Source: Mallotus nudiflorus (taxonomy: Eukaryota > Streptophyta > Magnoliopsida > Malpighiales > Euphorbiaceae). From it: a DNA stretch of 64,000 nucleotides. Both the position numbers and the translations under genes were made by a program. Shown here in pieces: positions 1 through 10,105 of the stretch. Location of the stretch: NCBI GenBank assembly GCA_947683625.1, contig CANTUR010000649.1, positions 1,116,001 through 1,180,000 of the forward strand, given 5' to 3'. The first letter of the stretch is position 1, and each line of letters starts with the position of its first letter. The notes beneath the pieces were generated by a model. That model saw nothing but the letters and a program-made list of their open reading frames with translations, was not told the origin of the DNA and ran no database searches.

Positions 1-84
1 CGGAGATGGGGGGGGTGGCAGCAACTTGGGTCGTTGCTTCGGGAGGGGTAAGTTCTTCTTTCTCCTTTTCTTTGTTTTGTTTTG

Positions 85-85
<1 letters not shown>

Positions 86-122
<37 letters not shown>
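86..122. repeat. (TA)n microsatellite
   Basis: Uninterrupted TA dinucleotide run. Confidence 0.95.
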
Positions 123-125
<3 letters not shown>

Positions 126-283
126 CATATATATATACTCATGCTATTATAATAAACATGAATATACATATACTATTATAATAACTTATATTTATTATGA
201 ACCTTACACATATATATGTATATATATACATATAGGTACTAGCAACACACATGAAACAACCATGAATTTCATGTAGTTTTTAA

Positions 284-334
<51 letters not shown>
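284..334. repeat. (AAT)n microsatellite
   Basis: About 17 AAT/TAA units in tandem. Confidence 0.95.
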
Positions 335-335
<1 letters not shown>

Positions 336-529
336 TATGTCATTTTTAAATAATGAGGAAATAACACTCATATGAATTAAAAAAAAAATCCCAAATGGCA
401 TAACATAATAATATAGCTAGCTAATTAACACTATTTAATATAATTTAAGATTATTTACTAATAATGCAAATTAAATGATTATTTTTTATTTAGATAAAAC
501 GTAGGGTATTATAAAATGTTTTGCACTTT

Positions 530-617
530 TCTTTTAAGGCTTACTACGAGTTTCGGTAGCTTTAAGTTTTTCATTCCTTAGTGCTGATCACGTGTCCTCT
601 AGATTAGGGTCATGACA
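530..617 (+). mobile_element. Degenerate 3' end of a Tekay-like LTR
   Basis: This stretch aligns with the last ~80 bp of the LTRs in the 15-43 kb array. Shared features are a T-rich tract, then AGGCTTACTACGAG (array: AGGCTTGCTACGGG), an ATTCCTTAGTGCTGATCA block (array: GTTCCCTAGCGCCGGTCA) and a terminal TCATGACA (array: TCGTGACA). The LTR ends with CA at 617, next to a TA microsatellite. No primer-binding site follows, so it is probably an old solo or truncated LTR. Confidence 0.65.
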
Positions 618-632
618 ATATATATATATATA

Positions 633-633
633 A

Positions 634-669
<36 letters not shown>
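633..669. repeat. (GA)n microsatellite
   Basis: GA dinucleotide run directly after a short TA run (618-632). Confidence 0.95.
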
Positions 670-671
<2 letters not shown>

Positions 672-872
672 ACTGGCATCTGCTCAAAAAGCTATATATT
701 TTGGTTTAAATATTTTTTTGAATTCAAATTGTAGCATATGTAATGATATTAAATTAGTTTTTTGAGAGATTTTTACTCTTGTTTTAATTTATTTGAGTTA
801 AATCAAATTAGTTATATAGAGTCCAATAAATATGAAGAGAAAAAAACATATATATCATCCTTGGTGATGCAA
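668..872 (+). repeat. 205-bp direct repeat, copy 1
   Basis: Near-identical to 1531-1735 in the same orientation. Shared text includes GGTTTAAATATTTTTTTGAA near the start and CCTTGGTGATGCAA at the end. The pair flanks the TRIM-like element and both copies are preceded by a TA run. It is non-coding and its origin is unknown. Confidence 0.85.
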
Positions 873-964
873 TAGTGTTTGATAGTCGTGAACGATTTAA
901 CAAATGCTAATTCCTTAGTTATCACTCTTTCGCTATGTCAGTTTGGTATCAAAGCCAAGTTGAA

Positions 965-1338
965 TGTCACAAATCTCACATTGGAAAGTTATGGAGGAGG
1001 TCTTAGGCTTACAAACGTGGACGCTGCATACCCTAATAAACTAGTCTTTTGGGGAGAGGGTAATGGTTCAGTGACAAGTGATATTAGAGCCGACTCTACT
1101 CTTCTCCAATGTGGGGCCCTCATGAGAGATACCAAAATTAAGGTAGGTCTAGACCGGGTGGGTGCCTCTCCTCCCTTGGGTAAGGAGTCGATGTAATAAG
1201 GGCGTTGCATAATCGAGTGGGGTAGAATGTCACAAATCCCACATTGGACAATTGTGGAGGAGGTCTTGAACTTATAAACTTGAACACTGCACACCTTAAT
1301 AGGCTAATTTTTAAAGAGAGGGTAATGGTTCCATGATA
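965..1338 (+). mobile_element. TRIM-like miniature LTR retrotransposon
   Basis: Two direct repeats of ~112 bp (965-1076 and 1228-1338) begin TGTCACAAATC. The first ends GTGACA, so it has TGTCAC/GTGACA inverted termini like an LTR. Two bases after LTR 1, TGATATTAGAGCC (1079-1091) resembles the plant initiator-Met primer-binding site TGGTATCAGAGCC. A purine-rich GAGTGGGGTAGAA lies just before LTR 2, as a polypurine tract should. The ~150-bp interior has no coding capacity. Short LTRs, PBS, PPT and a tiny interior define TRIMs. A second PBS-like TGGTATCAAAGCC at 944-956 suggests a further upstream unit was lost. No clear target duplication is seen (flanks TTGAA and AGAAA). Confidence 0.7.
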
Positions 1339-1530
1339 AGAAAACAAATCAATCTCCTTATAGGAATGATACTCATACTGACTCTTTACTATTTGTTACG
1401 AATCGTGCACTTGTAAAATTTGGCTTACACCCATCATGGCTAAGTTTACCCTTCACAACATAAATTTCATATAAATGAGAATTGATTAATTCATGGGTGT
1501 ACATTAATTGACAAATTATATATATATATA

Positions 1531-1735
1531 GACCATTGGCATATGCTCAAAAGGCGATATATTTTGGTTTAAATATTTTTTTGAATTCAAATTGTAGCAT
1601 ATATAATGATATTGAATTAGTTTTTTTTGAGAGATTTTTACTTTTGTTTTAATTTATTTGAGTTAAATCAAATTAGTTATATGAATTCCAATAAATATGA
1701 AAAAAAAAACATATATATTGTCCTTGGTGATGCAA
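1531..1735 (+). repeat. 205-bp direct repeat, copy 2
   Basis: Partner of 668-872, with a few substitutions and homopolymer length changes. Confidence 0.85.
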
Positions 1736-2729
1736 TTAAGAAAAAATAAAGTATTGCTCACATTTTCTTGGGTGGGCCATGCAAATGTTAAATGATCTAA
1801 TATCTGTATTGGCCAATTAGCTCATACAAATGGCACACTTCGAAGCATTAGGTATGTACAATAAAGTTTAAACAACGGAATGACTATTTTTAATTTCTCC
1901 ATTTAAAATATGAAGTGTTCACATTAGAGAATCCAATATATATTAAAAAAAAAAAGTAAGTTGGGGTTTGCTTAAAATGAATTATGCATAAAATCATAAA
2001 CTGCAAGGGAATCTGAAAATTAAGAGAAGATTGAATTGGTTAGATTCAGAGTCAGTTTGATCCTTATCTTTCTCCTCCCTAATTTAAAAAAAAAAAAAAA
2101 AGGGAATCCTGACCATTTCGATGTTTATTGTTATTTGCAGGCTATAAAAGTTACTGTTAATGTCTAAATATTTTAATGCTGACATTATGATTAAAGATTA
2201 AAATTTTGTGTAAAATATATTAGTATTACAATGTGCAAGTAGATCCCTCGCTCATATATAAAATATTTAATCATTTTATACAATATAGTCGAAATAAACA
2301 AAAATTATCCTAGTATATTCTATCTGTAATGTTCAAGTTGGGACTAATATTTGTACTATGCATTTTTATATCATCTACCCAGGGTGCGGACATATGCTTA
2401 GTGGAGGTATAAACCAAGAGTAAAAAAGAACAATCTTGCACTCAACTACAAAGAACAGTGTTGCACCACCATTTGCAGATATATATAAACATAGCTTTTT
2501 AATATAAAAATTAAACAAATATATTTTATTCTATTCTTTTCAGATGAAGCATAATGTTACTTGATCATAATGATTTATCCTAGAAGCTCAATCCACGTAT
2601 GAAACATATATAGTCCCCAGAGAATACTAGTTTATAAATTTACTCTATCATAGTAATGTATGAAATGATTCTAAAAGAAAGGATGAGACAACATATTAGG
2701 CTCCGATTTTACAGACAATTCCTGAAGTG
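1736..2729. other. AT-rich intergenic stretch
   Basis: I see no gene, RNA or recognisable transposon here, only A/T homopolymers. Confidence 0.6.
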
Positions 2730-3640
2730 GTATGTGGTGCATCATCAATTATCGTAATCATCTGGAAATGAATCTAATATCTCAGTACTTGGATTGTGAG
2801 ATTGGTAAGAGAGGTAAGCCTGTCAAGTCAAGTCCCCACTCTGACTTGGGCTGTTTCAGATTCTTGCAATCATCGAGTGTAAGTTGGGTGAAGTTTGGAG
2901 GCAAACCACCCTGTAGAAAGGAATCCGCACCTCCATATTCTATTTTCTCTAAAAATTTTAAAGAGGTGAGGTGGTGAATCATATTGGACAATGACCTCAA
3001 ATCCTGGCACTAGCGAATGGATAGAGATTGAAGATAGGTGAGGTTTTGCATCCAATTGGGAAGCGACCTCAATTTCTTGCATTTTTTAATGCCTAAAGAT
3101 TGAAGAGAGATGAGATTATGAATGCAATTGGGCTGTGTAGAAGGGTTAACACCGTAATTTATAGGCTATCCCAATTGAGGACATTTTCCTATTACCAGTT
3201 CTGTGAGGCCAGAGAAACCATTTGGAGAAAAGCCAATTTTGTACAAAAAGACAAATAAGCGAATTAGGAAACGCCACATTTGGCTGGGGAACTCCAGGAG
3301 ATTTACAGCTGATCATATCCAAAACCTGAAGCTGAGACATATGTTGGCTTGCTTGGAATAACTTTAGTTAATCACAACTCCAGATATTCAAATCTCTAAG
3401 ACAATTGAGTTGGTGCAGCCCATTTGCCAGCTTCTCCAAATTATCACATCCACTTATCTCCAAAACTTGAAGATTGCAAGGCAAATGGCCTTCTTCTCCC
3501 TCTACCAGACACACCATCCTGTTACAGTTGTGAAATTCTATACTTTCTAGAGAAGCCCATTCGTATAAATGAGTTCCATCTTTCCACAGGTACTTTAATT
3601 TTGCACAACCTATAATCTACAAATACTGGAGTTCAAGAAA
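2730..3640 (-). pseudogene. Duplicated LRR tail of a CNL-type resistance gene (relic)
   Basis: Read on the minus strand, the stretch gives broken LRR text with the spacing of CNL C-terminal repeats. One fragment (about 3000-2782) contains TLDDCKNLKQPKSEWGLDLT, paralogous to KNCKKLKQPISEWGLNRLTS in the main relic at 4203-3934. Another (about 3340-3146) starts MSQLQVLDMISC, matching MSQLEVLKIRNW at 4675. At DNA level, the block near 3391-3450 repeats the block near 4784-4845, about 1.39 kb away. It is therefore a second copy of the 3' half of the neighbouring gene. There is no NB-ARC sequence and many stops and frameshifts. Confidence 0.8.
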
Positions 3641-3740
3641 TTAGTTGGAAAAAAAAAAAAGAAGACAGAAGTTTCCATATGTTCAACAGACTGAAACCTT
3701 GAGTTGAAAGGAAACCAAAGAGCAAAGAAATGACACATAC

Positions 3741-6700
3741 CTACTCATATGTACGAACGCATGGGATGTGGGAAGTTATGGAGTGATGATCTTTCAGAAG
3801 GGGGCAGTGGCGGATTGTTAATTCTCCAAGTGTGGGAGGGAAGCCATCTTCTGGCAAGAATCAGAGATTTGGGCAGTTCTGGATGTATAGATATATCAGA
3901 GAGGTGAGGTTTAGGGGCCCCTTGAGATGGACTTCAGATTCTTAAAATCAGAAATGGCAAGGTGGGTAGGGAACTGGGAAGCAGTAGCTGGTCATGAGTA
4001 TCACTATCAATACCTGGAAATGAATCAAACATCTCTGTATTTGGAATTGTGCCTTGAATCGTGAAACTGGCAAGAGAGGTGAGCCTGTTAAGTCCCCACT
4101 CTGAAATTGGTTGTTTCAACTTTTTGCAATTCTTGATTCCATATGTGGTAACTGGTAAGGGTTGGAGGCAAACCACCTTCTGGAAACGACTCCACACCTC
4201 CACATTTTATTATCCACAAAGATCGAAGAGAGTTGAGGTTATGCATCAGATTGGACAACAACCTCAGTATATGAAGATTCGAGAGAGTTGAAATTTTGTA
4301 TCCAATTCGGCAACGACATCAAATTCTCGCACTCCTCAATCTTTAAAGATTGAAGAGAGGTGAGATTTTGCATCCAATTCGGCAGTGACCATAAATTCTC
4401 GCATTTCACAAAGGAAAGAGATGTGAGAGTTTGCCTTGCATGCAATTAGGCAGCGAAGAAGAGTTAAGAGTGCCTAATTGAGGACAGCTTTTTATGGACA
4501 ATTCTGTGAGACGAGAGAAACCATATGGAGAATCCAATTTTCTGCTTGCACACCCATATAATCCTGTCGGCCAAGAATCAATGTGAATTGCGTTAAGTGA
4601 ATTAGGCAACTCTGCATTTCCAGACCACCTGAGATTTTCCCAATTCCTGATTTTTAAAACCTCAAGCTGAGACATGTGCTGGCTGTTGACAAACTCTATA
4701 GAATTACAGTAATTGATAGTAAGAGATCAAAGACTTGGTGCTGGGATTAACTTTATTAGTTTACCACAAGACTCTATTTTCAAATCTCTAAGACAAGTGA
4801 GTCGGTGCAGCCCATTTGCTACCTTCTTCAAATTATCACATCAAATTATCTTCAAAAGTTGAAGATTGCAAGGTAATTACCCTTCTTCTCCATACATCAA
4901 AGACACTATGTGCTAACAGTACCTGATTTCTATACTTTTTAGAGAAGCAAGTTTGTCTAAATTCGTTCCATCCTCCCACAGGTGCTTTAATTCATTACAT
5001 GCATTAATAGTCAAATCTTCGAGTGCCACCAAGTCCTGTACATGCGCTTCATCTAAACTCACAAGCCCTAAATATTACTGATTTCTAACTCTCTAAGAGA
5101 GGTGAGATCGGATATATTTCTGAGGAGAGTCCCTTGACAACTTCCAAACCCGAGATTTTGAAGAGATAGAAGATGGCCGGGCAGTTTCCCAACAAGCTTC
5201 TGACAATTAGTTACTATAAGACGTCGCAGCTTTGGGAATCTAACTGAAGCCTCCCACTCTTTCATATTTTCAATAACTAGAGTCTCAAGACTAGCAAAAC
5301 ATATCCCATCCCCGTATAGCTCCACGCCCACTTCTTTCACTCCATCCAGGCCTTTTATGCTCAGCTCTCTAAGTGAAGCCAATTGTCCCAGTGGTGGCAG
5401 TGACTTGATGCTGCTACATCTTAGTAAATCCAGCATCTCCTATCCATGAGGGAAATTTTGTTCCACCAAAAATCTAATGAGAAGGGTTGATAGATTTTGA
5501 TAGGGCATTAATGAATTGAGAACCTCCACTTCATCACTTGGATTTCTTAAAAAGCAACGTGCCCATACCAACTCTAATTCTTCTATGCCATACTTCTCCT
5601 TCAGACCAGCAAAACGTGCATCTCCAATATCTACCACATTCGGTAGCTCTCTAATACAAAGCTTCCCTTGTAGTTGACTCAAATTCTTCAACTCTGACAG
5701 CTTCAATCATTTCCCACAACAAAATAATTCAATCTTTGCAGATTTCTCAAATTACCAATCTGTGGTGGCATCTCGAAATTACATATTTCGCTGACATCTA
5801 AGTGCTGCAAATTCGTTAAAGTAACTCAACCTCAATGGGAGATGCTCAACAATTCTTCCCACACACCATGATCCAGTCGACCTCGCAACAAACCTCCAAG
5901 AGCTCTGGCTGCTAAAGGCAATCCTCCGCATCTTCTAACAATTTCTTTGCCCATTTCCTTCAAGTGTAAGTGCTTATAAAATTTACTTCTCCCAAAGTGT
6001 GTTGGGCAAACACTAAAAGGCAATCATTAGGTGATAGCTCGTTAAGGGCATAAGCTGGAACAGTACCTGTCATCTATGAAACACTTGTATTGTGAGTTGT
6101 TACAAGAATTCTGATTTCAGGACCACATAATTCGAAAGAAGCACAAAAGAGTGCCCAATGATCATAGTCTTTCAGTCCACACATCGTCAAGGACGATCAA
6201 ACATTTCTTTTGATGCCAATTCAGATCCTCCTTCTCATCGCTGTCCTCTTCTTGCAGAATTGTCCTGGTAATTTTAAGAACATCAAAATTTTCACACCCA
6301 GGATTTAAAATAAAACTCCAGAGTGGAGTCATTAAAGACGAGCTGACCAAGAGTCGTTTTTCCAATGCCTCCCATCCCAAGAATGGGAATCACTGAGAAT
6401 TTTGCTTTAGTTGGCTCAGTCTTCAACAGTTGAAGTATTGCATTCTTATCATTTTCCCTACCATAAATCTTTGAATCATCCACCAAAGAGGTTGTGGTTA
6501 ATCTTGCTCTCTCACCTCTAGAGAACGCCTCCAAGTGATGATCATCTTTATCTTTTAAGATCTCATCTAATTTACCACTAATTCTCTCTATCTTTGAAAC
6601 CATCTGAGCACTAAACTTAAAATGACTAAGATTAATACTAGCAGAAACAGTACAGAAGATTCTCTGCACCTTACTTGCACTTGCCACAGGTTCTATGTCC

Positions 6701-6951
6701 AGCATGAGCAGTTGAATCTCCGAGTTGAGTTCATCTCCACATCATAAGCCAAGTCCCCGAGCTCGCGTACCCACATCTCAAGCAACCGGTTCACCCATTG
6801 CTTCTCCTCTGCATCATCAAGAACAGCATAATATTTCTTCGCCTGCATACTTGGTCAAGCCCATGGAAGTCAAAATCTCCAGCAGTCCCTCAATGGAAGC
6901 AGAGAGAATAGCGTTACCAAAAGCACCTCCAATGGCAGTCACCACATCCAT
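3741..6951 (-). pseudogene. CC-NBS-LRR (CNL) disease-resistance gene, broken
   Basis: A minus-strand relic of an intracellular immune receptor. The start at 6951 gives MDVVTAIGGAFGNAI, a CC-type N-terminus. After a frameshift it continues with AVLDDAEEKQW near 6840-6810. NB-ARC motifs follow in order but in different frames: TTSLVDDSKIYGREND near 6490, P-loop GMGGIGKTT at about 6348-6374, kinase-2 LIVLDDVW at about 6180-6205, a degenerate RNBS-B, and GLPLA at about 5896-5935. The text then jumps from the segment after GLPLA straight to LRR linker (LQHLDVSEICNFEMPPQIGN, about 5810-5750), so RNBS-D and the MHD motif are deleted. LRRs run from 5706 down, with PPTLGELTIRHCPLLK and HIPCV near the C-terminus and a TAG at 3741-3743. 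Several frameshifts and stops make it non-functional. CNL assignment rests on the CC text and the W ending kinase-2. Confidence 0.9.
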
Positions 6952-9900
6952 TGCAAAAAGCAACAGCAATCAATGGGCTCTAAATCTTGAAACAGATGTA
7001 ATAGAAAAGAATAGAAACAGAGATCTGTACCAAAACAGATTGAAATTGAAAAGGAGCGGGAAAGTAACATCAAAGCGCGTCTCCTCTTCTTTTCCTGGTC
7101 TTAGCGGTGTGACCCTCAGAGACCCTCATAAATTATTATTTGTTTTATCTTTTTGGTCTTAGTAGAAACGAGGCAATTAACCGCGCTGCACGAATAACTT
7201 TATTTTTTTAAAATAAATTTTTGAAATAATAAATTTAAATTTTTTTTTTCAATATTTTCTATAGAACAGAATAAATTACAAGCTATGATAAAGCTAAAAT
7301 AATTTTAGTAAGTAATGCATAAATTAGAAAATTATATAATATGTATTAATTATCAATCCTATAAATTTCAACTAAAATGCCTTTTTTAAAGCAATTTTAA
7401 TATCAAAAGCGTATTTGCATCATTTTTTTAGTATTTAATATTTTTCACGTCATGTTAATGTTACTCATTTTCATTTGTTTCTACCAAATCTTCAAAAAAT
7501 TTCTATCCCCACCATTTTCTTCCTATTTTTCGCTTCTTTTTAATTTGTCCCTTCTTCTTGAGTTTTACACAATATTACATGCTAATATTTATAGTATTCA
7601 CTTGAATATAAAATTAAGTGATTTGAAAATAAAGAGATAAATTTTAAAAATAAATTAATATTAAATAAAATAAATTAATATAAAATAATATTTTTGAGAC
7701 AATAACAGGGCTTTCAAAAGACAAGTGTATCAATAAATTTTAGAATTTTGATCGAAGATTATATAAATATATGTTGTCACTTGTCATATGACACTTAAAT
7801 ATGAATTTATATAGAGAAAAAGGAAATGATAGAGAAACTTAAATATGAATTTAAGTTATAGAGAAAAAGGAAATGATAAAATTTGCAAATAAATGAATAT
7901 ACTAAATAAAACAAATTAACTTCTAAAAAAACACATTAATATTTAAATGATACTTTTTAGATATATAAATAAAAAGATTTTAAAAAGATCCCTAAATGAA
8001 AAGATATGTGTATAGTTAATTTTTATAATTTGGACAATAGATTCTATATATATATATTTTGCCACTTGACGTAATATCATAAAAGAGTTCAATTTTATTA
8101 TATTTAAATAGATAGATAAATAATATAGAATTCACTTTAACAAACACAAAGAAAATTTTTAATTTTTTATGCTCATTTTGTTTTGTTAAATTACACAACC
8201 TAATTTCCAAAAAAAAAAAAAAATTAACATGAATTTGGGTTAAGAGGGCAATGGAATCTCATTGTATGTGTATGTGGACAAATATAAAAATACAAAATAT
8301 AATCCTTATAAATCTAATGAAAATTAATTCATAAAACAATGATATTATAATTTTGTATTTTATAATATCCTTAAAAAATAAGTGGCTATTAAATCACGTT
8401 GGGTGTAATATTTTTAAAATGTAGATAAAAATTATTGAAGAAATCTATAAATTAAGTAGAACATTTTTTTTTTAAATGCCAACCGTTAAACTTTTGTCAA
8501 AATATTATACTAAAATTATCTTCAACTTGACTAACAAAAACAAATAGGCAAAAGAGCACATTCAAAAGCAGAAAAAAAAAAAAAACTTCAAATGATTTAG
8601 AAAGACCTCTAAAATTTGATCAAGAAGCTTGGGAAACCTAGCCATAGTTGGGTTTCAGCCTAAAGAGTCCGATCCAAGCAGCCAAATAAAGTATATATTG
8701 GTTTCGGTTTACAGCGTCCGATGTAGGCAGCATTCAGCTATATCCATGTTTAGTCTTCTTCACACATAACGAAATGTAAGGGCAAAATCCAACCAGGATC
8801 AAGACAAAATCCCCTAAACTTTTGATGGAACTCACACTCATCACAACTCTCTTTAATTGTTCTCGTTTTGACTTCGTAAATTCATTCTATATCCCAATTG
8901 AATGGGGGTGTGTGGTTGACATTTTCATAATTTGAGTGCATTGTTAAACGTAAAGAGGATACCGAATTTTAACTTTATTTTAATTTAATTATTAAATTTT
9001 AATTTGTATTTTTTGACATCAAATTTTTATTTAGTTTTATAGTAATCATTTAAAAAAAATTTTAATACATGAATAATTTAAAATTATTATTTTAATATAT
9101 AATTATTTTTTTATAAATAAATTTATATTTTTATACATTTATAGAAAATAAAAAAAAATTAAAAATTATTTTGATTCCTCTTAGTAAAAGTAAATTCATT
9201 ATGAGAGATATCAAAATTTAGGAAAATTTTTCAAAATTTTTATAATTTTTGAATTAAATTGAAAAAAATAAAAAAATTGAGGAATTAAAATAATTTTTAA
9301 GAAAAATTTAATTGATTAAAAATTTTTAACGATATCATTTTTAAAATAAAATTAAAATTAAATGATAAAAAAAAATAAATTAAAATTTAATATCTACATT
9401 TTAGAAAGTATAAAATTGAGTGAGCATTGATACATTTAACCCGCTTTCTCAACTATAATTCCTGCTTGTCCCATTCACGATTTGCAATGCACAGGAAATG
9501 ATCGTAAGAATCAATGTGTATTTTGTCACATCCAATGTCTTGTTTCTCTAACAACTAAGCCCTTACATTACACATGTTATTTAATTGATATTAATGTTAA
9601 ATAATTTAAATATTGATTAACTATAATCAATATAATTTAAACCTTTTATATTAGAATATTTTTATGAAGAAGTGAATATTAGACCGTTTACTAAATAATA
9701 TATATATTTTTATCTAATATTTCTCATAATTTATTAATTATAAAAACATGGATTTATAGATGTTGGTCCCAGTATATATTTTTCTAACTATATTCTCCTT
9801 GCCGTCTGCCATTTCCGTGAAATATGAAAGTCCCCTTCAACTGAATTCACTTGTATTTATTTAAAAGTCCTTATCAAGTTAAAAAAAAAAAAAAAGTTTT

Positions 9901-10105
9901 CCTCTTCCGTTATATTAATTTGATTGTTGCAAAACTGCGATTGGTTCAAAGCTTGGGATGTAACGCTCTTCGTAAATGTTTTGGGTTAAAGCCAAAGACA
10001 AAGAAGACTGCAATCAAATTACTTGTCTCTTTCAAAATGGAAGCAATATAATGTAAACAAGAGTTTTTACAGGCCTCAATAATCCTTCCCTTTCTGGAGC
10101 AATTC
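6952..10105. other. AT-rich intergenic region between CNL relic and LecRK
   Basis: About 3.1 kb without a supported gene. Bases 6952-7180 are the 5' flank of the CNL relic. Around 8640-8740 a ~60-bp phrase is imperfectly repeated (GAGTCCGATCCAAGCAGC and GCGTCCGATGTAGGCAGC). The last few hundred bases should carry the promoter of the LecRK at 10106, but no motif is distinctive enough to name. Confidence 0.55.

Larger units (their letters stand above)
1..529. other. AT-rich non-genic stretch with microsatellites
   Basis: No credible gene is visible. The stretch holds a (TA)n run at about 86-122 and an (AAT)n run at about 284-334, and the short reading frames here are microsatellite translations. 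Bases 1-60 are GC-richer, with GGTAAG followed by a pyrimidine tract. Since 530-617 resembles the 3' end of a Tekay-type LTR, part of this stretch may be the body of that old LTR, but too little similarity remains to prove it. Confidence 0.6.

Noticed and set aside
879..1347. Frames of 69-105 codons on both strands
   Set aside because: They lie in the TRIM LTRs and interior and recur because the LTRs are repeated.
6725..7162. 145-codon plus-strand frame
   Set aside because: It is antisense to the CC region of the CNL relic, whose minus-strand text is recognisable.
9851..10051. 66-codon frame just upstream of the LecRK
   Set aside because: It has a Lys run from a poly(A) tract, no recognisable domain, and lies in the probable promoter/5' UTR.
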